From contig JACPZX010000114.1 in NCBI GenBank assembly GCA_016195325.1, positions 1 through 64,000 of the forward strand: 64,000 bases of DNA, read 5' to 3'. The notes beneath the pieces were generated by a model. It did no database searches. It saw only the letters and a program-made list of their open reading frames with translations, and was not told the origin of the DNA. The stretch comes from Acidobacteriota bacterium. GTDB taxonomy: Bacteria; Acidobacteriota; Polarisedimenticolia; JACPZX01. The position numbers were made by a program, and so were the translations under genes. The first letter of the stretch is position 1. Every line of letters begins with the position of its first letter. Below are positions 1 through 9,900 of the stretch, in pieces.

Positions 1-146
1 GCGCGAGGAAGCGCGGCGGCCTGCACGGCATCGAGGATGGCGTCGACGCGATCCTGGGTCAGCGACGCGAGGATCGGCGCCGCCGCGGAGGCCGCCTCCA
101 GAAGGCGCCGCGCCTCCGCGATCGAGAGGAGATCCTTGTCCTCCAT
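1..146 (-). CDS. Aldehyde dehydrogenase N-terminus, microcompartment-associated type (partial)
   Basis: Only the first 48 residues are present; the gene runs off the left edge. The ATG at 146 opens an acidic/Ala-rich helix (MEDKDLLSIAEARRLLEAA) of the kind that begins CoA-acylating aldehyde dehydrogenases of microcompartments (EutE/PduP-like), where the N-terminal helix is an encapsulation peptide. That family would convert an aldehyde plus CoA and NAD to acyl-CoA inside the shell. The call rests on this N-terminal pattern plus the adjacent shell-protein gene 47 bases upstream; no catalytic residue is visible. Confidence is therefore moderate. Confidence 0.6.
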   Translation of the reverse strand, partial: MEDKDLLSIAEARRLLEAASAAAPILASLTQDRVDAILDAVQAAALPR

Positions 147-193
147 GGGGAAGGGACCTCAGGCCGTCCCGAAAGGAACGGCGGTTCTCCGGG

Positions 194-490
194 TCAGGCG
201 CGCGCCGGTTTTCCGGCGCCGCCCGGGAGAATGGACTCCACTTCCGCGTGCGGCCTGGGAATGACGTGGACGGACACCAGCTCACCGACCTTTCGCGCCG
301 CGGCCGCGCCCGCGTCGGTCGCCGCCTTCACGGCGCCGACGTCCCCGCGCACCATCACCGTGACGTAGCCGGCGCCGATGTATTCCTTCCCGATCAGCAC
401 GACGTTGGCGGCCTTCACCATCGCGTCGGCGGCCTCGATCGAGGCGACGAGCCCGCGAGTCTCCACCATCCCCAGAGCTTCCATTCCCAT
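194..490 (-). CDS. Bacterial microcompartment shell protein, BMC-H (hexamer) type
   Basis: A 98-residue single-BMC-domain protein of the CcmK/PduA/EutM family, which forms the hexameric tiles of microcompartment shells. It has the family opening LGMVETRG, the AADAMVKAA helix, the [17 protein letters not shown] core strand and a VIPRPH strand near the C-terminus; length matches the family (about 90-105). The start at 490 is chosen because GGAGGA lies 5 bases upstream; an in-frame start 24 bases further upstream would add residues not found in the family. It sits directly before an aldehyde dehydrogenase on the same strand, so a BMC locus probably continues beyond the left edge. The cargo pathway cannot be read from this window. 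Confidence 0.93.
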   Translation of the reverse strand: MGMEALGMVETRGLVASIEAADAMVKAANVVLIGKEYIGAGYVTVMVRGDVGAVKAATDAGAAAARKVGELVSVHVIPRPHAEVESILPGGAGKPARA

Positions 491-567
491 GACATCCTCC
501 GTTGGACGGCGCACGCGCGGCAGGCGCGGCGAAGCCGCGGCATTCTAGGCGATTTCGTGAAACGAGG

Positions 568-1464
568 TCAACGCGCCCGCCGGGACGGGCTCCCGAGAGC
601 CCGGAGAATCGAGGCCAGGGCGCGCGCCGAGAGGCTCCCGCGCCGCGCCGAGAGGCGCGCCGCCTCCCGGCTCAGATCGCGGTAGAGATCCCGGACTTCG
701 GGGCGCTCCGTGCTCAAAGCGGCGAGATGGCGCCGTATCGTGAGGACGTCCCCCCGCGCCGCCGGGCCGGTCAGCGCCTTGAGCCCCCCGTCGCGCTCGA
801 TGCCGTCCGCGGCGGTCCGGATCAGCGTCGCGAAGGCGCGGCGGACGCTCGGCCCTCGCATCGCGGCGCGCCGACCGACGAGGCCGAGGCCGGCCGCCGC
901 GAGAACCGTCACGTGGTTCGCGAGCATCACCGCCGCTGCGTGGTAGGCCGCTCGGTTCGCCGGGGCGGGCACGGGGAAGCCGCCGAGGCGCCTCACGAGC
1001 CGGCGCGCCGCCCGAGTCGCCGCGGCGTCTCCGCCGATCGTGAAGCCTATGGGTCTGCGAAAGAGCGCCGCCGCGGCGCTCGACGACGCCCGGGGGAACG
1101 CGGCGAGAGGGTGCACGACGCCGACCGAGGCCCCGGCCCTCCGGAGGGCGCGGAGCGGGGCCGGGCCGAGCGCACCGCTCGTGTGCAGGACCACCTTGCC
1201 CCGGAGGCCCGACTCCCGGGAGAACCTCGCGGCGACGGCGGCGATCGCGTCGTCCGCGACGCACAGGAGGAGGACGTCGGCTGAGGCGATCGCCGCGCCG
1301 GGCGAGGCGGCGGCGACTTCGATCCTGCAGCGCCGGGCGAGCGCGCGGGCCGCCGCGGGCCGGCGCGACCAGATCGAAGAGAGGGCGACGCTCCCCCGGC
1401 GGGAGGCGAGCGCGAGGGCGAGTCCCGTCGCCACGCGGCCGGTTCCGGCGATCGCGATTCTCAC
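568..1464 (-). CDS. Rossmann-fold and DUF2520 domain oxidoreductase-like protein
   Basis: A 298-residue protein. An N-terminal NAD(P)-binding Rossmann segment begins at residue 1 with the dinucleotide motif GTGRVATG (about residues 7-14). A helical C-terminal half contains the AAYHAAAVMLANH stretch characteristic of DUF2520 proteins, which resemble 6-phosphogluconate/ketopantoate-type dehydrogenases. Substrate unknown. The GTG at 1464 is preferred because it overlaps the rluD stop by 4 bases (GTGA) and places the first beta strand at the very N-terminus, as usual. It lies in the minus-strand operon after lspA, lgt and rluD and just upstream of the shell gene. Confidence 0.85.
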   Translation of the reverse strand: MRIAIAGTGRVATGLALALASRRGSVALSSIWSRRPAAARALARRCRIEVAAASPGAAIASADVLLLCVADDAIAAVAARFSRESGLRGKVVLHTSGALGPAPLRALRRAGASVGVVHPLAAFPRASSSAAAALFRRPIGFTIGGDAAATRAARRLVRRLGGFPVPAPANRAAYHAAAVMLANHVTVLAAAGLGLVGRRAAMRGPSVRRAFATLIRTAADGIERDGGLKALTGPAARGDVLTIRRHLAALSTERPEVRDLYRDLSREAARLSARRGSLSARALASILRALGSPSRRAR

Positions 1465-2426
1465 CGCGAGCCCGCTCCCGCGCGGAACGCCGAGAGGAGG
1501 CGCTCGAAAGTGGCGGGCAGCGGCGCCTCGAACGTCAACCGGCGTCCCGTCGCGGGATGCGTGAACACGAGGCGCCACGCGTGGAGCGCGAACCGGGGAA
1601 ACGCCCGCAGCGCCTCCCGGATTGCGGCGCCTTCAGCGCCCCGCCCCCGGTCGCCGCCATAAAGGGCGTCTCCGACGATGGGGTGCCCCGCCGACTTGAG
1701 GTGCACGCGGATCTGGTGCGTGCGCCCGGTCCTGGGGCGCGCTTCGAGAAACGTCGCGCCCGGCATCCGCTCGCGGATGGTGAAGTCGGTGACGGCGTCC
1801 CGCGCCTTGGACGTGCGCGCGGAGATCTTCTTGCGATGCATCCGGTCCCGGCCGATGGCGAGATCGACGGTGAAGTGCGCCATCCGCACCTCCCCCCAGG
1901 CCAGCGCCAGGTACGTCTTCTCGACGGTCCGATCCTTGAACTGCGCCGCCAGGGACCGGTGCGCGGCGTCGTTTCGGGCGGCCACGATCACCCCCGACGT
2001 CCCGCGGTCGAGCCGGTGGACGATTCCCGGCCGCTCCGCGCCGCCGATCGTGGACCAGCCCGGCGATCGCGCCAGGAGGGCGTGCACGAGGGTTCCCGAC
2101 CTGGCGCCGGCGCCCGGGTGGACCACCATCCCGGCCGGCTTGTCGAGCACGGCGAGATCCTCGTCCTCGTACAGCACGTCGAGCGCGATCGCCTCGGGCT
2201 CGAACCGGCTCGCCTCGGGCTCGGGGATGATCAGCGTGACGACCTGGTCCGCTCTCACGGACTGCGCGGGACGCGACGCCCTGTCGTCGACGAGGACGTG
2301 GCCGTCGCGGGTCAATCTCTGCAGGAAGGCCCGGCTCATCGAGGGGAGGCGGGAGGCGAGGAAACGGTCGAGGCGCGCGCCGTCGTCCGCCGGCTCGACG
2401 ACGAACCGGTGGCCGCCCCCGTCCAT
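1461..2426 (-). CDS. rluD: Ribosomal large-subunit pseudouridine synthase, RluD/RluC family
   Basis: A 321-residue enzyme converting uridines to pseudouridine in 23S rRNA. It has an N-terminal S4-like RNA-binding domain (about 15-70) and a catalytic domain with the HRLD motif holding the catalytic aspartate (D140), followed by GTSG, KTY and the RTGRTHQIRVH motif near residue 230. Length is normal. The ATG at 2426 overlaps the lgt stop by one base and the stop overlaps the next start, so it is translationally coupled in the lspA-lgt-rluD operon. The open frame continues far upstream, but that part lies across lgt and lspA and is not coding. Exact target site (RluD versus RluC) is not resolved. 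Confidence 0.92.
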   Translation of the reverse strand: MDGGGHRFVVEPADDGARLDRFLASRLPSMSRAFLQRLTRDGHVLVDDRASRPAQSVRADQVVTLIIPEPEASRFEPEAIALDVLYEDEDLAVLDKPAGMVVHPGAGARSGTLVHALLARSPGWSTIGGAERPGIVHRLDRGTSGVIVAARNDAAHRSLAAQFKDRTVEKTYLALAWGEVRMAHFTVDLAIGRDRMHRKKISARTSKARDAVTDFTIRERMPGATFLEARPRTGRTHQIRVHLKSAGHPIVGDALYGGDRGRGAEGAAIREALRAFPRFALHAWRLVFTHPATGRRLTFEAPLPATFERLLSAFRAGAGSR

Positions 2427-3220
2427 CAGGCGCTCCGCCCGGTAGGCCGCGGCCGGCGTCGCGTCCAGAGAAAGAACCCCGCGACCAGCGCCGCGGCGAC
2501 GGCGATGATCTGGGACGTGGAAGCCCCGAAGGCGTCGCCTCGAGGATCTCCCCGCGTGAACTCGACCGCGCCGCGCAGGAGGGCGTAGAGGAGCAGGTAC
2601 CAGAGGAAGAGCTGCCCGTCGGCCCGCCGCCGCCGCGAAAGGAGGATCAGGACTCCGAAGAGGACGAGATCGAGGATCGATTCGTAGATCTGCGAGGGAT
2701 GGAGCGGGATGTCGAGCGGGACGCCCGTCAGGCGGTGCGCCTCGGGGTCGGTGAACGTGACGGCCCAGGGGAGGTCGCTCGGACGGCCGAAGCAGCAGCC
2801 CGCCGCGAAGCACCCGAGCCGGCCTATCGCCTGGCCGAGCGCGACGGCCGGGGCCGCCGCATCGGCGATCTTCCAGCCCGGCAGGCCGCGCCGCGCCACG
2901 AGCACGAGGCACGTGATCACGGCCGCGACGAAACCGCCGTAGAAGACGCCGGCCGACTGGAGCCCCGCGAGAATCGCGCGCGGGTTGTCGATGTAGTACC
3001 GGTAATCGATCGCGTAGAGGAGGAGCTTCGCGCCGAGGATGCCGCTGACGAGCGCGGCGATCCACAGATCGAGGACCGCCTCCGCGGGGAGGCTGGCCTG
3101 CGCGGCGCGCTTGCGCGCCAGCGCGAGCGCGGCGAGAAAGGCGAGGGCGAGGAGGAGGCCGTACGTCGGCAGGCCGAAGGAGCGGCCGAAGACGGGGATC
3201 GAGACGAGGAAGGGTCTCAA
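2426..3220 (-). CDS. lgt: Prolipoprotein diacylglyceryl transferase
   Basis: A 264-residue, multi-helix inner-membrane enzyme that attaches diacylglycerol to the lipobox cysteine of prolipoproteins. Visible family features are YGLLLALAF near the N-terminus, the Lgt signature region GRLGCFAAGCCFGRPSDLPW (Cys-rich variant of the usual GRxGNF), HPSQIYES and the REGAVEF-like LLRGAVEF segment. No ATG lies near the family start; TTG at 3220 overlaps the lspA stop (TTGA) and puts the first hydrophobic segment where expected. Next to lspA it completes the first two steps of lipoprotein maturation. Confidence 0.93.
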   Translation of the reverse strand: MRPFLVSIPVFGRSFGLPTYGLLLALAFLAALALARKRAAQASLPAEAVLDLWIAALVSGILGAKLLLYAIDYRYYIDNPRAILAGLQSAGVFYGGFVAAVITCLVLVARRGLPGWKIADAAAPAVALGQAIGRLGCFAAGCCFGRPSDLPWAVTFTDPEAHRLTGVPLDIPLHPSQIYESILDLVLFGVLILLSRRRRADGQLFLWYLLLYALLRGAVEFTRGDPRGDAFGASTSQIIAVAAALVAGFFLWTRRRPRPTGRSA

Positions 3221-3735
3221 GACTGCGGCCCTGCGACCGGCGCGCGATCGCCCGCCTCGCGCGTGAAGATCCCCTCGGCGAGCAGGAGCGCGACTCCGGC
3301 GCAAATCGCGGAGTCGGCGAGGTTGAACGCAGGCCAGTGATGCGTGCCGACGTACGCGTCGAGGAAGTCGATGACGTGTCCGAGCCGGAGGCGATCGGCG
3401 AGATTCCCGGCGGCGCCGCCGACGATGAGCCCGAGCGCCGCGCGCGGCCACGCCTGCGCGGCGCGCAGGTGCCACGCGTACCACCCCATGAGGAGTATCG
3501 CGACGACGGGGATCGCGGCGAAGAGGACGCCGCGGAGAGGTCCATCGGCGTCTCGCAGGATGCCGAAGATCCCGCCGGCGTTCGTCACGAGGGTGAGATC
3601 GAACAGTCCCGGGATCACGGGAACGGCGAGCCCGGGGGCGAGGCTTCTCACCACCATCAGCTTGGAGATCTGATCGGCGGCGAGCGTGGCGAGCGCGATG
3701 GTCAACGTGAGAGACCTTCCCCCGAGCCGCATCAT
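3217..3735 (-). CDS. lspA: Lipoprotein signal peptidase (signal peptidase II)
   Basis: A 172-residue membrane aspartyl protease that removes signal peptides from diacylated prolipoproteins. Four hydrophobic segments are visible. The active-site motifs are GNLADRLRLGHVIDF (catalytic D123) and FNLADSA (catalytic D141); an AADQISK helix opens the protein. The usual NxGAAF loop reads TNAGGIFG here. ATG at 3735 (GGAAG six bases upstream) gives normal length; an upstream ATG at 3774 would add 13 polar residues. First gene of the operon, with a strong promoter about 70-110 bases upstream of the chosen start codon. Confidence 0.94.
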   Translation of the reverse strand: MMRLGGRSLTLTIALATLAADQISKLMVVRSLAPGLAVPVIPGLFDLTLVTNAGGIFGILRDADGPLRGVLFAAIPVVAILLMGWYAWHLRAAQAWPRAALGLIVGGAAGNLADRLRLGHVIDFLDAYVGTHHWPAFNLADSAICAGVALLLAEGIFTREAGDRAPVAGPQS

Positions 3736-3846
3736 CGGATCTTCCAGCCCTCCGGGAAGCCCGCGGCCGCGCATCGCGGCGGCGGGGTGGCGGCGGATCG
3801 CGGGTCATCCCGGACGCGAAAGGGAGGCCGCAGATCGAGAGCGGGC

Positions 3847-3875
3847 ACGTTAGCCAAGGCCCCAAAAGGTGTCAA
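3847..3875 (-). promoter_or_regulatory. Sigma70-type promoter of the lspA operon
   Basis: On the minus strand TTGACA (3875-3870) is followed by exactly 17 bases and then TAACGT (3852-3847). The -35 is a perfect consensus match. Transcription would begin near 3840, about 105 bases before the lspA start codon at 3735. Confidence 0.7.
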
Positions 3876-3900
3876 GGAAGGCCGCTTCGAAGGCGTTTCC

Positions 3901-3930
3901 TTGAATCCGCGAAAAATCGGATGATAGACT
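3901..3930 (+). promoter_or_regulatory. Sigma70-type promoter of the cysteine desulfurase gene
   Basis: TTGAAT (3901-3906), 18 bases, then TAGACT (3925-3930) preceded by TGA, an extended -10. Predicted start near 3937, leaving a leader of about 22 bases with GGGAGAA before the TTG start at 3959. It lies back-to-back with the lspA promoter. Confidence 0.6.
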
Positions 3931-3958
3931 CGCGCGATTCCGTCTTCGGGAGAACTCC

Positions 3959-5134
3959 TTGAACCGGACGTATCTCGACCACAATGCCTCGGCACCGATG
4001 CCCGACCGCGTGCGGCAGACGCTCGCCGACGCGCTCGATCGCTTCGCGGGGAATGCCTCGAGCCCCCACGCGGAGGGCCAGGCGGCGAAGCGGGCGCTCG
4101 AGATCTCGCGGAACGGAATCGCGGCGTTCTGCGGCGCCCGGCCTTCGGAAGTCGTCCTGACCAGCGGCGGCAGCGAGTCCAACAACGCCGCGATTCGCGG
4201 CGCCGCCGCGGCGAGCAGGGATCTCGGGCGCCCGATGCGCCTCGTCACCTCGGCGGTGGAGCACCCCTCGGTCCTCGAGACCTGCCGCGCGCTCGAGAAG
4301 GCCGGCTTCGAGTGGACGGCGCTCCGCGTCGATGCCCGCGGCGTCGTCGATCCGGACGATCTCCGCGCGACCCTTGCCGCACGTCCGGCGTGCCTCGTCT
4401 CCGTCATGCACGCGAACAACGAGACCGGTGTCATCCAGCCCGTCGAAGCGCTCGCGGATGTCGCCCGCCGCCACGGCGCCCTGTTTCACGTCGACGCGGT
4501 CCAGAGCGCCGGAAAGATCCCCGTCCACACCGTCGTGGCCTCGGCGGATTTCACCAGCCTGGCGTCCCACAAAATCGGCGGGCCCGCCGGAGTCGGAGCG
4601 CTGGTGGTCCGGGAGTCGGCGCCGTTCGCCTCGACGCTCACCGGGGGCGCTCACGAGGGACGCCGCCGCGCGGGGACCGAGCCCGTCCCGCTCGCCGTGG
4701 CGTTCGCCGCCGCGGCCGAAATCGCCGCGCAGGATCTCGAGGCCCGGGCGGTGCGTCTCGCCTCCCTCCGGGACTTCGTCGAGGAGGCCGTCTCCGTCGT
4801 CGAGCCCCGGGCCGTGTTCCACGGACGCGGGGCGGCGCGGCTCCCGAACACCACGAACTTCTACATTCCCGGCGACGCCGGAAGGGACCTCGTGATGCAG
4901 CTCGATCTGATGGGATTCGCAGTTTCCAACGGCGCCGCGTGCAGCACCGGTTCCGCCAGGCCGTCGCACGTCCTCGCCGCGATGGGGCGCGGTGCCGAGG
5001 AGACGGCGCACTCCCTGCGCGTCAGCCTCGGGCCGGAGGTCTCGCGGGACGACCTCGCCGGATTCCTCACGGCGCTCGCGCGGGCCCTCGGGTCCGTGGC
5101 GCCCGAGCTGGCGACGGAAGGAGCCGGCCGATGA
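3959..5134 (+). CDS. Cysteine desulfurase, NifS/IscS family
   Basis: A 391-residue PLP enzyme that removes sulfur from cysteine for Fe-S clusters or tRNA thiolation. Family landmarks: YLDHNA at the N-terminus, SGGSESNN, H101 stacking on PLP, D179/Q182 in the VDAVQ motif, PLP lysine K205 in SHKIGGPAGVGAL, and catalytic C329 in GAACSTGSARPS. The start is TTG with GGGAGAAC just upstream; there is no better start. Two genes downstream is mnmA, which needs persulfide sulfur from such an enzyme, so this may be its partner (inference). The downstream gene begins in its stop codon. Confidence 0.93.
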   Translation: MNRTYLDHNASAPMPDRVRQTLADALDRFAGNASSPHAEGQAAKRALEISRNGIAAFCGARPSEVVLTSGGSESNNAAIRGAAAASRDLGRPMRLVTSAVEHPSVLETCRALEKAGFEWTALRVDARGVVDPDDLRATLAARPACLVSVMHANNETGVIQPVEALADVARRHGALFHVDAVQSAGKIPVHTVVASADFTSLASHKIGGPAGVGALVVRESAPFASTLTGGAHEGRRRAGTEPVPLAVAFAAAAEIAAQDLEARAVRLASLRDFVEEAVSVVEPRAVFHGRGAARLPNTTNFYIPGDAGRDLVMQLDLMGFAVSNGAACSTGSARPSHVLAAMGRGAEETAHSLRVSLGPEVSRDDLAGFLTALARALGSVAPELATEGAGR

Positions 5135-5682
5135 AGGCGGCGTGCACCGCGTGCGGCAAGGCCTTTTCGTTCGATGAAGCCAGGTTCGGCGACAGGCCCT
5201 CGGTCAAGGTCCGCTGCCCGTCGTGCAAGGCGGTCGTCGAGCTCGCGAAGCCCGCGGAGATCGCCACCGCCCCTCCCGCGGCCGCCGTCGTCGAGGAGGG
5301 GAATTCCCCCACGCAGAAGCTCAAGCGTGACGAGGTCGCCGCGGCCGGGGGAGACATCCTGCTCCCGATGCCGCAGGATCACCGCGTCTCGCTCGCCATC
5401 CTCAGCGGCAAGGGCTCCGGGCAGGTGATTCACTGCGAGCGGTCGAGGGTGATCATCGGCCGGACGGGCGCCGACGTGAGCCTCGACGACGAGGAGGTCT
5501 CGAGGCGCCACGCGGCGCTCGAGATCAGGGACGATCGGTTCTTCCTGAAAGATCTCGGCAGCACGAACGGCACGTTCGTGGACGAGCGCAAGATCACCGA
5601 CGCGGAGATCTTCGACAAGGGGGAGTTCCGGATCGGCAGCACCCAGATCATGCTCATCGTGACGCCGAAGGACGAGGTCTGA
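5131..5682 (+). CDS. Zinc-ribbon and FHA domain protein
   Basis: A 183-residue soluble protein. Residues 1-35 form a MJ0042-type zinc ribbon with C5-x2-C8 and C29-x2-C32; a Pro/Ala linker follows; residues about 88-178 are a forkhead-associated domain with the phosphothreonine-binding signature GRTGADVSL, SRRHA and GSTNGTFV. FHA domains bind phosphothreonine, so it is a plausible reader or substrate of a Ser/Thr kinase such as the one encoded at 6915. Starts in ATGA overlap with the cysteine desulfurase stop. No membrane segment seen. Confidence 0.88.
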   Translation: MKAACTACGKAFSFDEARFGDRPSVKVRCPSCKAVVELAKPAEIATAPPAAAVVEEGNSPTQKLKRDEVAAAGGDILLPMPQDHRVSLAILSGKGSGQVIHCERSRVIIGRTGADVSLDDEEVSRRHAALEIRDDRFFLKDLGSTNGTFVDERKITDAEIFDKGEFRIGSTQIMLIVTPKDEV

Positions 5683-5699
5683 CGGGGGGAGGTCCTGCC

Positions 5700-6892
<1,193 letters not shown>

Positions 6893-6914
6893 ACGCTCCT
6901 CCTCGAGACGCGCC

Positions 6915-9900
6915 GTGAAGGGCCGTCCGGCGGCTGCAAGCAAGACGGTCGTCTCGGACCGCTACGAAATCCTCCGGGCCCTCGGTGCGGGTTCCGCCGC
7001 CGAAGTTTTCCGCGCGCGAGACACCCTCTTCAAGCGCGTCGTCGCCCTCAAGCGGTTCAAGTCCCGGGCGGGGGAGGAGCTGAAGCGGACTCTCGCTTCG
7101 GAGTTCGTCCTCCTCGCCGGGCTTCATCACCCCGCGCTTCCCAGCGTTCACGATTTCGCCGTCGACGCGTCCGGACGCCCGTTCTTCACGATGGACTACC
7201 TCGAAGGGCCGTCCCTCGAGAGCCTGCTCGTGGGCTGCCGCGGAGCGCGTCATGCCGATCGCGAGCTGATCGTCGCGCGGTACGCCGGGAGAATCCTCTC
7301 CGCCCTCTCTTACATCCACGCCCGTGGCGTCGTGCACGGCGACATCAAGCCCTCCAATATCCTCTTCGCCCGCAAGCCGCGGGGGGCCCCACCGGCCCTT
7401 GACCTGAGGCTCGTCGACTTCGGACTGAGCTTTGCCGTGGACTCGATCGCGAGCGCGACTGCGCGTGGGACGCCGCGCTACATGGCCCCCGAGGTTCTGC
7501 GGGGCGGCCCACCCGACACGCAGTCGGACCTCTTCAGCCTGGGAGCCGTTCTGCGCGCGTGCCTCGACACCCGCCGCGCCGTCGCGCCATCGTCCTCGCC
7601 CTTCGCGTCGCGGCTCGAGGCCTTCATCTCCCGGCTCGTCGAGCCCTCGAAGAGCCTGAGATACCGCCGCGCCGAGGAGGCCTTCGCGGACCTCGTGGCG
7701 CTCCTCGAGACGCGCGATCTCGCGGCCGCGAAGGAGCTTCGGACGTCTTTTTCCTTCGCCCTGCGACCTCGCGGCTGGGAGACCGGTCAGTCAAGGCTTC
7801 GCGAGCGAATCGCCGAGGCTCGGGCGGGTGCCGGCGGCGCGATCGTCGCGGAAGGACTGCGAGGGGAGCCGGCCCGCCGCGTGCTCATCGAGATGGCGGC
7901 GAGGGCGCGCGCCTCCGGGATGCGCGTCGAGATGATGTTCTCGACGGACGGGGGACCGGGCCCGCGCATCCGGGAACGGCTCGACGGAACATTGCGGCGC
8001 GGTCCGATGGAAGAATCCCGCGGACCCGGCCCGCAACGCCGCGGCGTCGAGACCCCCGCCTCGGCCCTCGCCGTGCGCATGCGTGACTCCGGCCGCGACG
8101 GGAGCACGGCGGGCGTCGTGTGGTTCATCGAGTCGGTGACGCCGCTCGAGGGAGCCGACGTCGAGACGCTCGCGCATCTTGCGTTCGCCCTGCGCGAGGC
8201 GCCGAGCCTGGTTGCCGTCGCCTGCCCGTCGGTCGTCGGAGAGCCTGGTCGGACCGTGCTCGCGCCCCGCGACCGGACGATCTTTCCGCGTCTCGCCGTC
8301 GGCGACGTCGAGCTCTCGCTCGCGGATCTCTTCGGCGAGATACAGCCGCGCGTCAGTCTCGCGAGAGTGCTGCACGCCGTCGCGGGCGGCGACGCCGCCG
8401 AGCTGGAGCGCGCGCTGGCGTCGGCCGTCGACAGGGGAGCTCTCACTCGCAGGAACGGCGGGTGGATCGGCGATCCGGCGCGCGTGAAGCGCGCGGCGCG
8501 CGAGACGACGACCAGGGCCGTTCGCGCCACGACGTTGACCGCGGCGCTGAGGGCGCCGGCGAGAGACCTGGCGGTTCTCGGCGCGGAATTCGACATCGGC
8601 GCGGCCCGGGCCGTTCTCGGTGCCGAGGACCCCGTGGTGTCGAGAATCCTCTTCGGCCTCCGGTGCGCGGGATGCGTCGAGGCCATGTCGCCGGGAAGCT
8701 CCGACACGCGCTGGCGATTCGCTTCACCGAAGGCTGCGGAGTCTCTCGCGGCCGCATTGAGTCCTGCGAGACGGCGTCTCCTCCATGCGCGAGCCCTGCG
8801 GCATTTCAGGGAAAACCACCGCGGCCACGGAAACCCGGACGCCATCGCGAGACACCTCGAAGGTGCCGGCGACGCGGCGGGGGCGGCGGCGATGCACGTG
8901 GGTCTGGGCAGAGCCGCGTTCGAATCGCACGATTTTCTCAGCGCTTGCGAGCATCTGGAGCGCGCGCTGGACCCGCCGGCCCCGGGATCGGACGGTGCGG
9001 CGGGCGTCCGGTTCGACCTGGGGAAGTCCCTCCAGAGCGCCGGCAGGCTCGAGGCGAGCCGCGTGATCCTCCAGCGGCTGATCGACGAGGAGAGCGGCGT
9101 GGATCCCGCCGATGTCCGCATCTCGCAGGCCTGGAACCTGAGCGGGCTCGGTCGCCCTGCCGAAGGGATGGCGCTCCTCCAGGAGGCGCTCGATCAGGTT
9201 CCTCAGAACGACCGATCGCGGCGCGGGCTCGTGCGCGCGCAGATGAGCTGGATCGAGTTCATGCGCAGGGACTTCGGAGAGGCGGAGCGCCAGCTTCAGG
9301 CCGCGCGCGAGGCGACGGGTGGGGAAGCCGCCCCTCGGGTCATGGCCAGCATCGAGTCGCTGGCCGGGCGCCTGCAGGCTGTGCGCGGCAACGAGTCGGC
9401 GGCCGAAGAAGCCATTCTGCGCGCGGCCGAGATCTATCGCCAGTCGCACGACGGCTGGCGCCGCCATACGGAGATGCATGCTCTCGGTCTGATTCTCATC
9501 CGGAAGGATCCCGAACGCGCGAAGGAGTACTTCCTGGGCGCGCGAGAGGAGTGCGCGCGGGTGGGAGACGACAGGGGATTGTTCACCGTCCTCGGCCACC
9601 TCGGGAGCGTGAATCGAACCCTGGGAAACTGGGACGCCGCGGCGGCTGAGTTCCGCCTCGCCATCGATGTGGGCGAGTCGCTCGGGCTCGGCGGCCTTCA
9701 CACTCAGTACTCGAATCTCGGCAGTCTGCTCACGGACCAGGGACGCTTCGAGGAGGCGGGAGCCTGTTTCGACCGAGCCGCCCATCTGGCCACGGCCGTC
9801 CATGCGCGGTTCGACTCCCTCCTCTACGAGCTGAACAGGGCCCGGCTGGAGCTGCGGCGCAACCGCCCTGATGCGTCGCTGGAGCTCCTCGAGGGAACGG

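Noticed and set aside
2427-3545. Upstream extension of the rluD frame
   Set aside because: Runs across lgt and lspA, which have clear family motifs in other frames.
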